Notes under the pieces: generated by a model
The model's input: only the letters and a program-made list of their open reading frames with translations
Database searches by the model: none
Told to the model about the DNA's origin: nothing
Assembly (NCBI RefSeq): GCF_015712165.1
Contig: NZ_JADPZX010000001.1
Location: forward strand, 6,274,001 to 6,338,000
Length of the DNA stretch: 64,000 bases
Direction: 5' to 3'
From: Streptomyces spinoverrucosus
GTDB taxonomy: Bacteria; Actinomycetota; Actinomycetes; Streptomycetales; Streptomycetaceae
Translations under genes and position numbers: made by a program
Shown here: positions 41,789 to 50,343 of the stretch, piece by piece
Layout: each line of letters begins with the position of its first letter
How positions within the stretch are numbered: position 1 is the stretch's first letter

Positions 41789-42636
41789 GCTTGGCCGAAG
41801 GTCTGGCGCTGGCCGCCGAGCCCGTCCACGGACAGCTCGACGGTGTCACCGGAACGCAGATAGGGGGTGCCGGGCAGGCCGAGGGCCACGCCCGCGGGGG
41901 TACCGGTGTTGATCACGTCGCCCGGCTCGAGAACCATGTACTGGCTCAGGTACGACACGATGTGGTCCACCGGGAAGATCATGTCGCCGGTGTGGCCGTC
42001 CTGCCGCTTCACGCCGTTGACGCTCAGGCGCAGTCCGAGGTTCTGCGGGTCGCCGACCTCGTCGGCGGTGACCAGCCAGGGGCCGAGGGGATTGAAGGTC
42101 TCGCAGGACTTGCCCAGGTCCCACTGCGGCGAGTACTCCAGCTGGAACTCACGCTCCGAGACATCGTGGCTGACCGCGTAGCCGGCGATCACGGCCCGCG
42201 CGGCGGCAGGTCCGTCGAGGTAGCGCGCCCGGCGGCCGATGACGACCGCCAGTTCGACCTCCCAGTCGGTCTTCACCGAACCGCGGGGAATCAGCACCTC
42301 GTCGTACGGGCCCACGACCGTGCCCGGGTCCTTCATGAACACCACCGGACGCGGCGGGATCGGCGCTCCGGTCTCGGCGGCGTGGTCGCGGTAGTTCAGG
42401 CCGACACAGACGATTTTGCCGGGACGGGCGACAGGTGCGCCGACCCGCAGACCGTCCGCGTCCAGTTCGGGCAGCCCGCCCGCCGCGACCGCCGCACGGG
42501 CTCGGTCGACACCGTCCCCGGCAAGGAACGCGCCGTCGATGTCGTAGGCCACGGAGGACAGATCCAGCAGTCGGCCGTCGTCGGTGCGGACAGCGGGCCG
42601 CTCCTCGCCGGGCGCGCCGACTCGTAGCAGTTTCAC
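41785..42636 (-). CDS. FAH family hydrolase, probable 2,4-diketo-3-deoxy-L-fuconate hydrolase
   Basis: A 283-residue fumarylacetoacetate-hydrolase-fold protein: [36 protein letters not shown], metal ligands in [20 protein letters not shown], and [12 protein letters not shown] near the end. In fucose clusters the FAH-family enzyme cleaves the 2,4-diketo acid to pyruvate and L-lactate, which the downstream lutABC genes can use. The GTG at 42636 has AAGGAG 7 bases upstream. It is the first gene of the nine-gene minus-strand operon, reading away from the importer genes with an 851-base shared control region. Confidence 0.85.
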   Translation of the reverse strand: MKLLRVGAPGEERPAVRTDDGRLLDLSSVAYDIDGAFLAGDGVDRARAAVAAGGLPELDADGLRVGAPVARPGKIVCVGLNYRDHAAETGAPIPPRPVVFMKDPGTVVGPYDEVLIPRGSVKTDWEVELAVVIGRRARYLDGPAAARAVIAGYAVSHDVSEREFQLEYSPQWDLGKSCETFNPLGPWLVTADEVGDPQNLGLRLSVNGVKRQDGHTGDMIFPVDHIVSYLSQYMVLEPGDVINTGTPAGVALGLPGTPYLRSGDTVELSVDGLGGQRQTFGQA

Positions 42637-43487
42637 TGGGCAACTCCTTGCCATGGGTGGTTCGTGAGGGGGTGACCGGCCGTATGGGCGCGCCGCCGTC
42701 GGTGCCATGAGCAGGACCTGCGGAGGGGTTGGCGCCTCTTCGCAGTCATCGGAGGAATGGTGGCAGGGCGACTGTAGACGCAGAAGGGCCCGCTGACCAA
42801 GGAAACCTCGGATGTATTTCGCCACCGTTGGCTGCTGCGTCCCGCCTATCTGGTTGGTATGGGTTGTTTTGTCCATGAATAGAGATGAGGTTCGATGTCT
42901 TCCCCCCGATGAATCCGGAGAGCCCTCACACGCTCATCTTCCCTGCTGAGAGCAGGGAGCGTCGGTCGGTTCTCCGGGCCTTGAGGGGGCCGGCACCGCC
43001 TCGCATCCGTCCCGCCTCGCCATCGCGAGGAGGTCTGCGGTGGCCTCGTTGCCGAATTGTGAGCTGTTGTCGCTCGGTGCCTCGAACCGGCTGTCATCGA
43101 TATAAACGCAGTTGGGAAGCAGTTGTGGCAGACGATCCAGGGTGCCCGCGCGGACTCGTGGCGCTCTGCGGTCCTCAGCAACGGAAATCTGCGGCCGTGC
43201 ACTCTTGTCAACGCTGGCAACGCCGTCGTAACGTCCTCGACGTCCCAAATACATCGGAGGAATGGCTTGCACGTTCCGGTGTACAACCGGTGCGCACCGT
43301 GCGGCCGTTCAGCCTCCATGTCCGTCTGGCTGCCACTCCCTCACGCCCTGTCTGGTGCGGTCCGCGCATGCCCTGCGCCGGATCCGCAGTCTGCCCGGCG
43401 GCGGCCTCGTCCTTCCCCCGCAGGCGAGTACGCCCCCTCCACCCTCGCCCGGCGGCTCCCCGCCCTGCCTGAAGAGAGAACACGGTC
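42637..43487. promoter_or_regulatory. Divergent control region of fucose operon and importer
   Basis: No gene is supported in these 851 bases. Two copies of the regulon motif are seen: ACCTCGGATGT (42805-42815, then ATTTCG), and on the opposite strand ACATCGGAGGA (43251-43261), whose complement continues GATGTATTTGGG. The 16-base contexts of the two boxes match at 14 positions when one is reversed. One faces the catabolic operon, the other the binding-protein gene, as expected for a shared regulator. Confidence 0.6.
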
Positions 43488-44537
43488 ATGAAGCTCGCTC
43501 GCACCCGCTCCACCGCCGCAGGCGTCATCGCCGTCGTGGCGGCGATGTCGCTCGTCACCGCGTGCAACCGCGACAGTTCCGACTCGGCCGGCTCGAGCAG
43601 TGACGCACCGGCGATCGGCATCGACCTGCCGCGCTCCGACTCCGACTTCTGGAACTCCTACGCGCAATACCTGAAGAAGGACATCAAGTCCGATGGTGTC
43701 AACGCCCTCCCGCTGAGCAATTCGCAGAACGACGTCACCAAGCTGGTCGCCAACGTCCAGGTGTTCCAGAACACCGGCGCCAAGGCCGTCGTCATGGCGC
43801 CCCAGGACACCGGCGCCATCGCCTCCACCCTCGACACCCTGTCGGCCGCGAAGATCCCGGTGGTCAGCGTCGACACCCGTCCCGACAAGGGCGACGTCTA
43901 CATGGTGGTCCGCGCCGACAACAAGGCGTACGGCACCAAGGCCTGCGAGTACCTCGGCAAGCAGCTGAACGGCGAGGGCAAGGTCGCCGAGTTGCAGGGC
44001 GCCCTGGACTCCATCAACGGGCGCGACCGCTCCGAGGCCTTCGCCGCCTGCATGAAGGAGAAGTTCCCCAAGATCAAGGTGTTCGAGCTGCCCACCGACT
44101 GGAAGGGCGACGTGGCCTCCGCCAAGCTCCAGTCGCTGCTCGCCCAGCACCCCGACCTGAACGGCATCTACATGCAGGCCGGCGGTGTCTTCCTGCAGCC
44201 CACCCTGGCACTTCTCGAGCAGAAGAAGCTGCTCAAGCCGGCGGGCCAGAAGGGCCACATCACGATCATCTCCAACGACGGCATCCCGCAGGAGTTCGAC
44301 GCCATCCGCAAGGGCCAGATCGACGCCACGATCTCCCAGCCCGCCGACCTCTACGCCAAGTACGCGCTGTACTACGCCCAGGCCGCGGCCGAGGGCAAGA
44401 CCTTCAAGCCGGGCAAGACCGACCACGACTCCACCATCATCAAGATCCCGGGCGGCCTGGAGGACCAGCTGCCCGCCCCGCTGGTGACCAAGGACAACGT
44501 GGACGACAAGGCCCTGTGGGGCAACAACGTCGGCTGA
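43488..44537 (+). CDS. Sugar ABC transporter substrate-binding lipoprotein (probably L-fucose)
   Basis: A 349-residue periplasmic-binding-protein type 1 (Peripla_BP_4) lipoprotein. Signal peptide 1-24 with lipobox LVTAC (Cys25 to be lipidated), then a low-complexity Ser/Asp linker and the sugar-binding lobes (AIGIDLPRSDSDFWNSYAQY, AVVMAPQDTGAIASTLDTLS, VVSVDTRPDKGD, ISNDGIPQEFDAIRKGQIDA). It captures a sugar at the cell surface and hands it to the permease. The position next to the fucose operon suggests L-fucose or a fucosyl-oligosaccharide. A stem-loop 19 bases after the stop probably stabilises this part of the mRNA so that binding protein outnumbers the other subunits. Confidence 0.9.
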   Translation: MKLARTRSTAAGVIAVVAAMSLVTACNRDSSDSAGSSSDAPAIGIDLPRSDSDFWNSYAQYLKKDIKSDGVNALPLSNSQNDVTKLVANVQVFQNTGAKAVVMAPQDTGAIASTLDTLSAAKIPVVSVDTRPDKGDVYMVVRADNKAYGTKACEYLGKQLNGEGKVAELQGALDSINGRDRSEAFAACMKEKFPKIKVFELPTDWKGDVASAKLQSLLAQHPDLNGIYMQAGGVFLQPTLALLEQKKLLKPAGQKGHITIISNDGIPQEFDAIRKGQIDATISQPADLYAKYALYYAQAAAEGKTFKPGKTDHDSTIIKIPGGLEDQLPAPLVTKDNVDDKALWGNNVG

Positions 44538-44555
44538 TCACCGGCAGTTCACGCC

Positions 44556-44597
44556 CGCGGTGGGGAGGGACCGGCACCTGCCTCCGTCCCCACCGCG
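44556..44597 (+). terminator. Stem-loop between binding-protein and ATPase genes
   Basis: CGCGGTGGGGA (44556-44566) pairs perfectly over 11 bp with 44587-44597. In ABC importer operons such intergenic hairpins often act as partial terminators or 3' stabilisers of the binding-protein message. Confidence 0.65.
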
Positions 44598-44643
44598 CCC
44601 TTCCCCGCTCACCAGCATCCGACGTCAAAGGACGGAATCCACC

Positions 44644-46215
44644 ATGGCGGATACCGCGACCGGTCCCGGGCATCCGGCTCCGGTGGCCGAGGCGACCGGC
44701 ATCAGCAAACGGTTCGGCGCGACCGTCGCCCTGCGCGACGCACGTATCAGCATCGCCGCCGGCGAGTCGCACGCCCTGGTCGGCCGCAACGGCGCCGGCA
44801 AGTCGACGCTCGTGTCCATCCTCACCGGCCTCCAGCAGCCCGACACCGGATCCCTGCGCTTCTCGGGCGAGCCGGCGCCCGCCGTCGGCGACATCGACGC
44901 CTGGCGCTCCCGCGTCGCCTGCGTCTACCAGCGCTCCACCATCATCGGTGACCTGACCGTCGCCGAGAACCTCTTCCTGAACCGGCAGAGCGCCGGCGCG
45001 GTACAGCCCATCCGCTGGAAGCAACTGCGGCTGCGCGCGGAGGAGTTGCTCGGCGAGTACGGCGTGGCCGTCGACCCTGCCGCACGCGCGAAAGACCTCA
45101 CCGTCGAGCAGCGGCAGTTCGTCGAGATCGCCAGGGCCCTGTCCTTCGGCGCCCGATTCATCATCCTCGACGAACCGACCGCCAAGCTCGACGCCCGCGG
45201 CATCGGCCGCCTCTTCGACAAGCTCCGCGACCTGCAGGGCCAGGGCGTCGCCTTCCTCTTCATCTCCCACCACCTGCAAGAGGTGTACGACCTCTGCAGC
45301 ACGGTCACGGTCTACCGCGACGCGGCCCATATCCTCACCGCGCCCGTGGCCGAGCTCGGTCACCAGGCGCTGGTGGAGGCCATGACCGGTGAGTCCGCCT
45401 CCGTCGCGGCGGTCGACGGGAGCAGGTCCCCGGCCGCACGGGCCGGCTCCGAGGAACTGCTGGAGATCAGCGGCCTGACGCTGCCCGGTGCCTGCGAGGA
45501 GCTGTCTCTCTCGGTCCGCGCGGGCGAGGTGATCGGGCTCGCCGGTGCCGCGGCGAGCGGCAACGTCCAGGTGGGCGAGGCCGTCGCCGGTCTCCACCGG
45601 GCCAAGGACGGCAGGATCTCGGTCGGTGGCAGGAGCGTGCGCACCGGGAGCGTGCCGTCCGCCCTCGCCGCCGGGGTCGGTCTGGTCCCCGAGGACCGCC
45701 ACCTCCAGGGACTGGTCAACAACCGCAGCGTGGCGGAGAACGCCACCCTGACCATCACCGACCAGCTCGGCCCGTTGGGCACGGTCCTGCCCGCCCGGAC
45801 CAGGGCCTTCGCCCAGCGCATGATCCAGGACCTCGACATCAAGACCCCGGGCGCCGCCACACCCGTCTCCGCCCTGTCCGGCGGCAATCAGCAGAAGGTC
45901 GTCGTCGCCCGCGCCCTGGCCACCGACCCCCATGTGCTGGTGGCCATCCGCCCCACCAACGGCGTCGACGTCAAGTCCAAGGAGTTCCTGCTCGGCAGGA
46001 TCCGGCAGGTCGCCGACGCAGGCCAGGCCGCGCTGATCGTCTCCGACGAACTGGACGACCTCAAAGTGTGTGACCGGGTCGTCGTCATGTTCCACGGCCG
46101 GGTGGTCGCCGAGTTCGACCGCGGCTGGAAGGACGACCAGCTCGTCGCCGCCATGGAGGGCGTCGGCACCCCCCTCGCATCCACCGTATCCGGCACCGAC
46201 GAGCACGGAAGGTAG
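44644..46215 (+). CDS. Sugar ABC transporter ATP-binding protein with degenerate second half
   Basis: A 523-residue double ATPase of the RbsA/XylG type. The first domain has Walker A VGRNGAGKST (about residues 45-54), Walker B IILDEPTAKLD and signature LTVEQRQ. In the second domain the Walker A place reads GLAGAAASGNVQVGE without GKST, and the Walker B place reads VLVAIRPTNGVD without the catalytic Asp-Glu, though the signature LSGGNQQ is perfect. Asymmetry between the halves is known in this transporter class, but the second site here has clearly lost nucleotide-site residues. It powers sugar uptake with the permease 2 bases downstream. The ATG at 44644 was preferred over the frame opening at 44560. 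Confidence 0.9.
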   Translation: MADTATGPGHPAPVAEATGISKRFGATVALRDARISIAAGESHALVGRNGAGKSTLVSILTGLQQPDTGSLRFSGEPAPAVGDIDAWRSRVACVYQRSTIIGDLTVAENLFLNRQSAGAVQPIRWKQLRLRAEELLGEYGVAVDPAARAKDLTVEQRQFVEIARALSFGARFIILDEPTAKLDARGIGRLFDKLRDLQGQGVAFLFISHHLQEVYDLCSTVTVYRDAAHILTAPVAELGHQALVEAMTGESASVAAVDGSRSPAARAGSEELLEISGLTLPGACEELSLSVRAGEVIGLAGAAASGNVQVGEAVAGLHRAKDGRISVGGRSVRTGSVPSALAAGVGLVPEDRHLQGLVNNRSVAENATLTITDQLGPLGTVLPARTRAFAQRMIQDLDIKTPGAATPVSALSGGNQQKVVVARALATDPHVLVAIRPTNGVDVKSKEFLLGRIRQVADAGQAALIVSDELDDLKVCDRVVVMFHGRVVAEFDRGWKDDQLVAAMEGVGTPLASTVSGTDEHGR

Positions 46216-46217
46216 TC

Positions 46218-47261
46218 ATGTCCGCCACCACAGATCTCACCGAGCCCGCAGCGAGCGCGGCGGAGCCGGCCACCGCGGACACCGCCCGCCGCCGGGTCGA
46301 CCTCGGCCGCTTCCGTGAACTGTCCCTGGTCCCCGCCATCCTCGTCCTGATGCTGATCGGGTTCATCGTCTCGCCGGCCTTCCTCACCGCCGACAACCTC
46401 ATCGGCGTCGCCCAGCAGTCCACCGAGCTGAGCCTGCTCGTCCTCGCCACCACTTTCATCCTCATCTGCGGACGGATGGACCTGTCCCTGGAGTCGACCA
46501 TCGGTGTGGCTCCGGTCATCGCCGTGTGGCTCGTGCTGCCTTCCAGCGGCGGGCGGTTCATGGGCCTCGGGCTGTTTCCCGAATGGGCGGCGGTCCCGCT
46601 CTGCCTCCTGGTCGGCGCGGTGATTGGCGCAGTCAACGGCTTCCTCATCCTCAAACTGCGCCTCAACGGTTTCATCGTCACCCTCGGTGCCCTGACCATG
46701 CTGCGAGGCCTTCAGGTGGCCCTCTCCGAGGGTCAGTCCATCGTGGAGCTGCCGTCCTCGTTCACGTACCTGGGCAAGGCGTCCTGGCTGGGCGTGCCCG
46801 CCGCCATCTGGGTGTGCGCGGTGCTCTTCGCGATCGGCGGCAGTGCACTGGCCTGGCTGCGGCACGGCCGCGCGCTGTACGCGATCGGAGGCAACGCGGA
46901 GGCCGCCCGCACCGCAGGCATCCGCGTCGACCGGATCGTCTGGGTGGTGCTGATCATCGGCAGCCTGCTCGCCGCGTTCGCCGGCATCCTCTACAGCGGG
47001 CACTACGGCTCCATCTCCGCCACCCAGGGCAGCGGCTGGATCTTCCAGGTCTTCGCCGCCACCGTCATCGGCGGGGTCAGCCTCAACGGCGGCAAGGGCT
47101 CCGTCTTCGGCGCCCTTACCGGTGTCCTCACCCTCCAGCTCGTCGTCAACGTCATGACACTGGCGGGTGTACCGCCCCTGTGGAACCAGTTCCTCAACGG
47201 CGCGATCATCATCGTCGCCCTGATCATCTCCCGCTTCGCCTCCGGCGAGAAGCAGGAGTAG
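46218..47261 (+). CDS. Sugar ABC transporter permease
   Basis: A 347-residue integral membrane protein of the ribose/xylose-type permease family (BPD_transp_2) with about nine to ten hydrophobic helices. Characteristic segments are LATTFILICGRMDLSLESTI, LNGFIVTLGALTMLRGLQ, and NAEAARTAGIRVDRIVWVVL, the coupling-helix region that contacts the ATPase. FQVFAATVIGGVSLNGGKGS is the late conserved loop. A single permease gene implies a homodimer. It starts 2 bases behind the ATPase stop and ends before a strong terminator, closing the importer operon. Confidence 0.9.
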   Translation: MSATTDLTEPAASAAEPATADTARRRVDLGRFRELSLVPAILVLMLIGFIVSPAFLTADNLIGVAQQSTELSLLVLATTFILICGRMDLSLESTIGVAPVIAVWLVLPSSGGRFMGLGLFPEWAAVPLCLLVGAVIGAVNGFLILKLRLNGFIVTLGALTMLRGLQVALSEGQSIVELPSSFTYLGKASWLGVPAAIWVCAVLFAIGGSALAWLRHGRALYAIGGNAEAARTAGIRVDRIVWVVLIIGSLLAAFAGILYSGHYGSISATQGSGWIFQVFAATVIGGVSLNGGKGSVFGALTGVLTLQLVVNVMTLAGVPPLWNQFLNGAIIIVALIISRFASGEKQE

Positions 47262-47282
47262 AGGCCGACTCCCGGCAGCTCA

Positions 47283-47315
47283 GCGCTCCGCCCGGACGAG
47301 GACCGGGCGGAGCGC
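47283..47315 (+). terminator. Strong hairpin after the importer permease gene
   Basis: GCGCTCCGCCCGG (47283-47295) pairs perfectly over 13 bp with 47303-47315 around a 7-base loop. It separates the importer genes from the GntR regulator gene, which may still receive read-through. Confidence 0.75.
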
Positions 47316-47352
47316 GACGGCCCCTACGCATCCCCCACAGAGAGGCACCCCA

Positions 47353-48054
47353 GTGGCACTGACGGACGAGGCGATGGACAAAATCAAGGCGATGATCGTC
47401 GCCGGCGAACTCGCCCCGGGCTCCCGCCTGCCCAAGGAGGAGATCCTCGCCGCCCAGCTCGGGCTCTCCCGCAACTCGCTGCGCGAAGCCGTGCGGGCCC
47501 TGACCGCCATGCGGATCCTGGTCAGCCGGCAGGGCGACGGCACCTACGTCTCCAGCCTGGAACCCCACCTTCTCCTCGAAAACCTGTCCTTCGCAGCGGA
47601 TGTCTCCCAGGGGCGTGCCGCCCTGCAGTTGCTCCAGGTACGCAGACTGCTCGAACCCCAGGCGACCGGACTGGCCGCGGCCATGCTGCAACCGCACGAC
47701 CTCCAGGAACTCCGCGACATCCTCGACCGATGCCGTTCGGCCGCAACCGTCGAGGACTTCGTCGCCCACGACATCGCCTTCCACCTGCGCATCGTCGAAG
47801 CCGTCGGCAACCCGGTTCTGTCCATGCTCCTGGAGGTGCTCTCCACCCGCACTCAGCGGGTCCGCATCGTCCGAGGCAGCCGCACCCGTGATGCGCTGGA
47901 CAGCGCCCACCAGGATCACGAGGAGATCCTCCGCGCGCTCCAGGCACGCGACGCGCTGCTCGCGGTCTCCGCCGCGACTGTTCACATCACCGCAGTCGAG
48001 CAGTGGCTGGTGACAAGCTGCGTCGACGACACTCTCCGTCCGATCGACGGCTGA
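47353..48054 (+). CDS. GntR/FadR (FCD) family regulator, candidate fucose-regulon regulator
   Basis: A 233-residue regulator: winged helix-turn-helix at about 1-70 (ELAPGSRLPKEEILAAQLGL then SRNSLREAVRALTAM and QGDGTYVSS) and an FCD effector domain with metal-site residues in VAHDIAFHLRIVEAVGN (Asp, His) and later histidines (SAHQDHEEIL, AATVHITAVEQW). FCD proteins bind carboxylic or sugar acids. An intermediate such as L-fuconate or 2-keto-3-deoxy-fuconate is a reasonable ligand. The start is GTG 47353 with AGAGAGG upstream. It is directly behind the importer operon and is the best candidate to bind the ACATCCGATGT boxes. Confidence 0.85.
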   Translation: MALTDEAMDKIKAMIVAGELAPGSRLPKEEILAAQLGLSRNSLREAVRALTAMRILVSRQGDGTYVSSLEPHLLLENLSFAADVSQGRAALQLLQVRRLLEPQATGLAAAMLQPHDLQELRDILDRCRSAATVEDFVAHDIAFHLRIVEAVGNPVLSMLLEVLSTRTQRVRIVRGSRTRDALDSAHQDHEEILRALQARDALLAVSAATVHITAVEQWLVTSCVDDTLRPIDG

Positions 48055-48199
48055 CCGCTCCCCGCCGCTTTCCGGGGCGCTCCCCAGGATCGTGCTTCAA
48101 CTTGAATCGACCATCGGACGTACTCAATTGGGGCTCGTGGCCAGAGCGATGTCGCTGCCCCGGTGCGGCGCCTTCTCCCGGGACTGACCGGTCCCGGCG

Positions 48200-49087
48200 G
48201 TGTTCCTAGTCCGGCGCGCATACTCGCAGGATGTACGCGATCACGTCGTCCAGACCGTGCTCGGCGGTCTCGGTCGGCAGCGTGCCCATGTGGTCCTCAC
48301 CGCGCGGGACGTGAAGCGCGGCGAGGCCGCGGCCGCTACCGTGCCAGGGAGCGTGGAGGTGCGCCGGCTCGACCTGGCCGACCTCGCCTCCGTGCGCGAG
48401 TTCGCTGCCGGCTGGCACGGCGATCTGGACGTGCTCATCAACAACGCCGGCGTCATGAACATCCCGAAGCCCACCCTGACCAAAAACGGCTTCGAGATGC
48501 AGTTCGGCACCGATCACCTGGGGCACTTCGCCTTGACCAACCTGCTGCTGCCGCACATCACCGACCGAGTGGTGACCGTCTCCTCCGGCGCGCACAAGGC
48601 GCCGGGCAGCCCGCGGATCCACTTCGACAACCTCAACCTGACCGGCGAGTACGCCCCCATGAAGGCCTACAGCCAGTCCAAGCTGGCCAACCTGCTGTTC
48701 ACCCTGGAACTTCACCGCAGGCTCGCCGAAGCGGGCTCACCCGTACGCGCCCTGGCCGCGCACCCCGGCGCGGCCAAGAGCAACCTCAGCAGGCACAGCA
48801 GGCAGGACTCCCGCGTCCTCATGCGTGTCGGCAGCCGGTTGGCCGAATTGCTGCTCGCGCAGGAAACCCAGGCCGGCGCGCTGCCCACCCTGTATGCCGC
48901 CGTCGAGGACCTGCCCGGCGCCAGCTACGTCGGCCTTGACGGCTTCGGCGAGTTCCGGGGAGCCCCGACCCCGGTCGGCCGCTCGAAGGCAGCCAGCGAC
49001 CCGACCACTGCCCGACGCCTGCAGACCGTCTCCGAGGAACTGACCGGCACTGCCTTCCCAGAACAGGCTCCGACAGCGCGGGCGTGA
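48200..49087 (+). pseudogene. SDR family oxidoreductase lacking its N-terminal cofactor motif
   Basis: From about 48280 the frame matches the light-dependent-protochlorophyllide-reductase-like/retinol-dehydrogenase-type SDR group common in Streptomyces: AHVVLTARDVKRGEAAA, DVLINNAGVMNIP, VTVSSGAHKAPGSP, AYSQSKLANLLFTLELHRRL. The expected start (about 25 residues with the TGANSGLG glycine motif) is missing. In its place is a non-homologous stretch (MFLVRRAYSQDVRDHVVQ). Without the glycine-rich loop NADPH binding should fail, so I call it a 5'-truncated pseudogene, although the open frame could still make a protein. It follows the GntR gene by 145 bases. Confidence 0.65.
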
Positions 49088-49881
49088 CGCCCGGCCCGGC
49101 TCAAGCTCCTATCGATGGTGAGGACCGATCGCCGGTCCCAGCCTGCCTCCCGCACGAGCACCTTTTCACCGCTTGCACCGTCCGTGCTTCCCCTGCGACA
49201 TAGGCGATGCCGCGAGCCGTCGTACGGCAGCAGGCAGCGGTGTATCGCCCCTGACCAGCCAGTCCAGGCGGTCGCCGTGGTCCAGCGGCAGCCGGTCGGC
49301 CTCCATCGCCGTCTCCACGCACCCCGAGACCCGCGCGTTCTCAAGGAGCGCGGCCATCGCCCCGAAGGCGATGGCCGCGGTCTCGTCCCCGGCGAAGAAA
49401 TGGTTGGTGGCGTCGGGGCGCAGCACGAAGGATCCCTCCGGCCTGCTCAGCCGCACCTGGTCTCCCACCTCGGCGGCCCGTCCCCACCGGGCCCCGCGCC
49501 CGGCCGACCCAGCACGCACAGCTCGACAAGGCCCGCGGGTTCGTAGCGCCACACCGAGTACGTACGCCGGGTCAGCCCGCTGCCCACCAGGGATAGGGGC
49601 AACAAGGCGATGGGGGAAATGAGTTGGCGTCAGGTGGACGCCGGGACAAGCGACACCGCGTGTTCCACGGCGAATGCGATAGCAGGCGAGCCGCCCCTGG
49701 CGTCGTACCGGGCCATCACGTCCGGGAGCGGCCTGGACCTGTTTGCTGCCATCGAATGTTGAGCGCACCGGCAGGCGGCAGAGGCACCTCGCAACAAGGC
49801 GCCGGTCGGAGGTTACGGACGTACGGGTTCCCGAGTTCACGGAGCGCGACCAGCGGGGCCCAGGTGCCGACTGGTGCCTGG
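49088..49881. other. Stretch with a decayed flavin-reductase gene only
   Basis: Apart from the siderophore-interacting-protein remnant on the minus strand (49166-49625), nothing is recognised. 49626-49881 shows only compositionally open frames. Confidence 0.5.
49166..49625 (-). pseudogene. Siderophore-interacting protein (FAD-binding) remnant
   Basis: In one minus-strand frame, from about 49620 to 49510, LTRRTYSVWRYEPAGLVEL matches the FAD-binding segment of siderophore-interacting/ferric-reductase proteins. A frame change then leads into AEVGDQVRLSRPEGSFVLRP and HFFAGDETAAIAFGAMAALL, the family's NAD(P)-binding part. The N-terminus and the C-terminal third are absent. Such proteins reduce ferric siderophores in the cytoplasm; this copy is broken by at least one frameshift and by truncation. 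Confidence 0.6.
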
Positions 49882-50304
49882 TCACCGAACCGAGCTCAGT
49901 GGCATGACCCTGTAGTACGTCGGCACTGCGATCACCGCGACCGCGACGTGCATCAGGAGCAGCGCCACCACACCGGTCACCTCGCCCTCGCCGAACAGGA
50001 AAAAGTCCGGCACGAAGGACAACACGACGACCGACGGGACGAGTCGGCGGAGCAGCCGTTCGGGATCGGCGGAGAACCGGCGGACGAGGGTCCACCCGAC
50101 GGAGCCTCCCAGCACTCCCAGCGCGGTCAGAGAGATGTACGACGAGGGCTTCAACGGGCCGAATTCCTCCGGTGCACCTAGCGCTAGCGCCACTACGGCG
50201 ATCAACGCGTTCACCAGCGAGGACAGCAGGAAGGCGACGAACACACCTCCCGCCACCATGATCGGACCACGACGGGAGGGGAGCGTTTCAGAGACTTGGG
50301 ACAT
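49882..50304 (-). CDS. Small membrane protein of the DUF6069 type
   Basis: A 140-residue protein with four hydrophobic helices (about residues 15-42, 53-72, 87-104 and 109-131). The loop LVRRFSADPERLLRRLVPSV and the segment LSFVPDFFLFGEGEVTGVVA resemble the DUF6069 family seen in actinomycetes; the family name is from memory and should be verified. The function is unknown. It lies 39 bases downstream of lgt on the same... opposite-reading side of no other gene: lgt ends at 50344 after it, so its own promoter lies between 50305 and 50343 or it is read from lgt-independent signals. Confidence 0.6.
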   Translation of the reverse strand: MSQVSETLPSRRGPIMVAGGVFVAFLLSSLVNALIAVVALALGAPEEFGPLKPSSYISLTALGVLGGSVGWTLVRRFSADPERLLRRLVPSVVVLSFVPDFFLFGEGEVTGVVALLLMHVAVAVIAVPTYYRVMPLSSVR

Positions 50305-50343
50305 GGCAACTCCAAACGGATGCGAGGGATAGAGGGATATTGG

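Noticed and set aside
34587..42636. L-rhamnose instead of L-fucose as the operon substrate
   Set aside because: Mutarotase and lactonase families fit both, but the dehydratase has the fuconate-dehydratase type N-terminal block and two alpha-L-fucosidases share the motif; kept as an alternative only.
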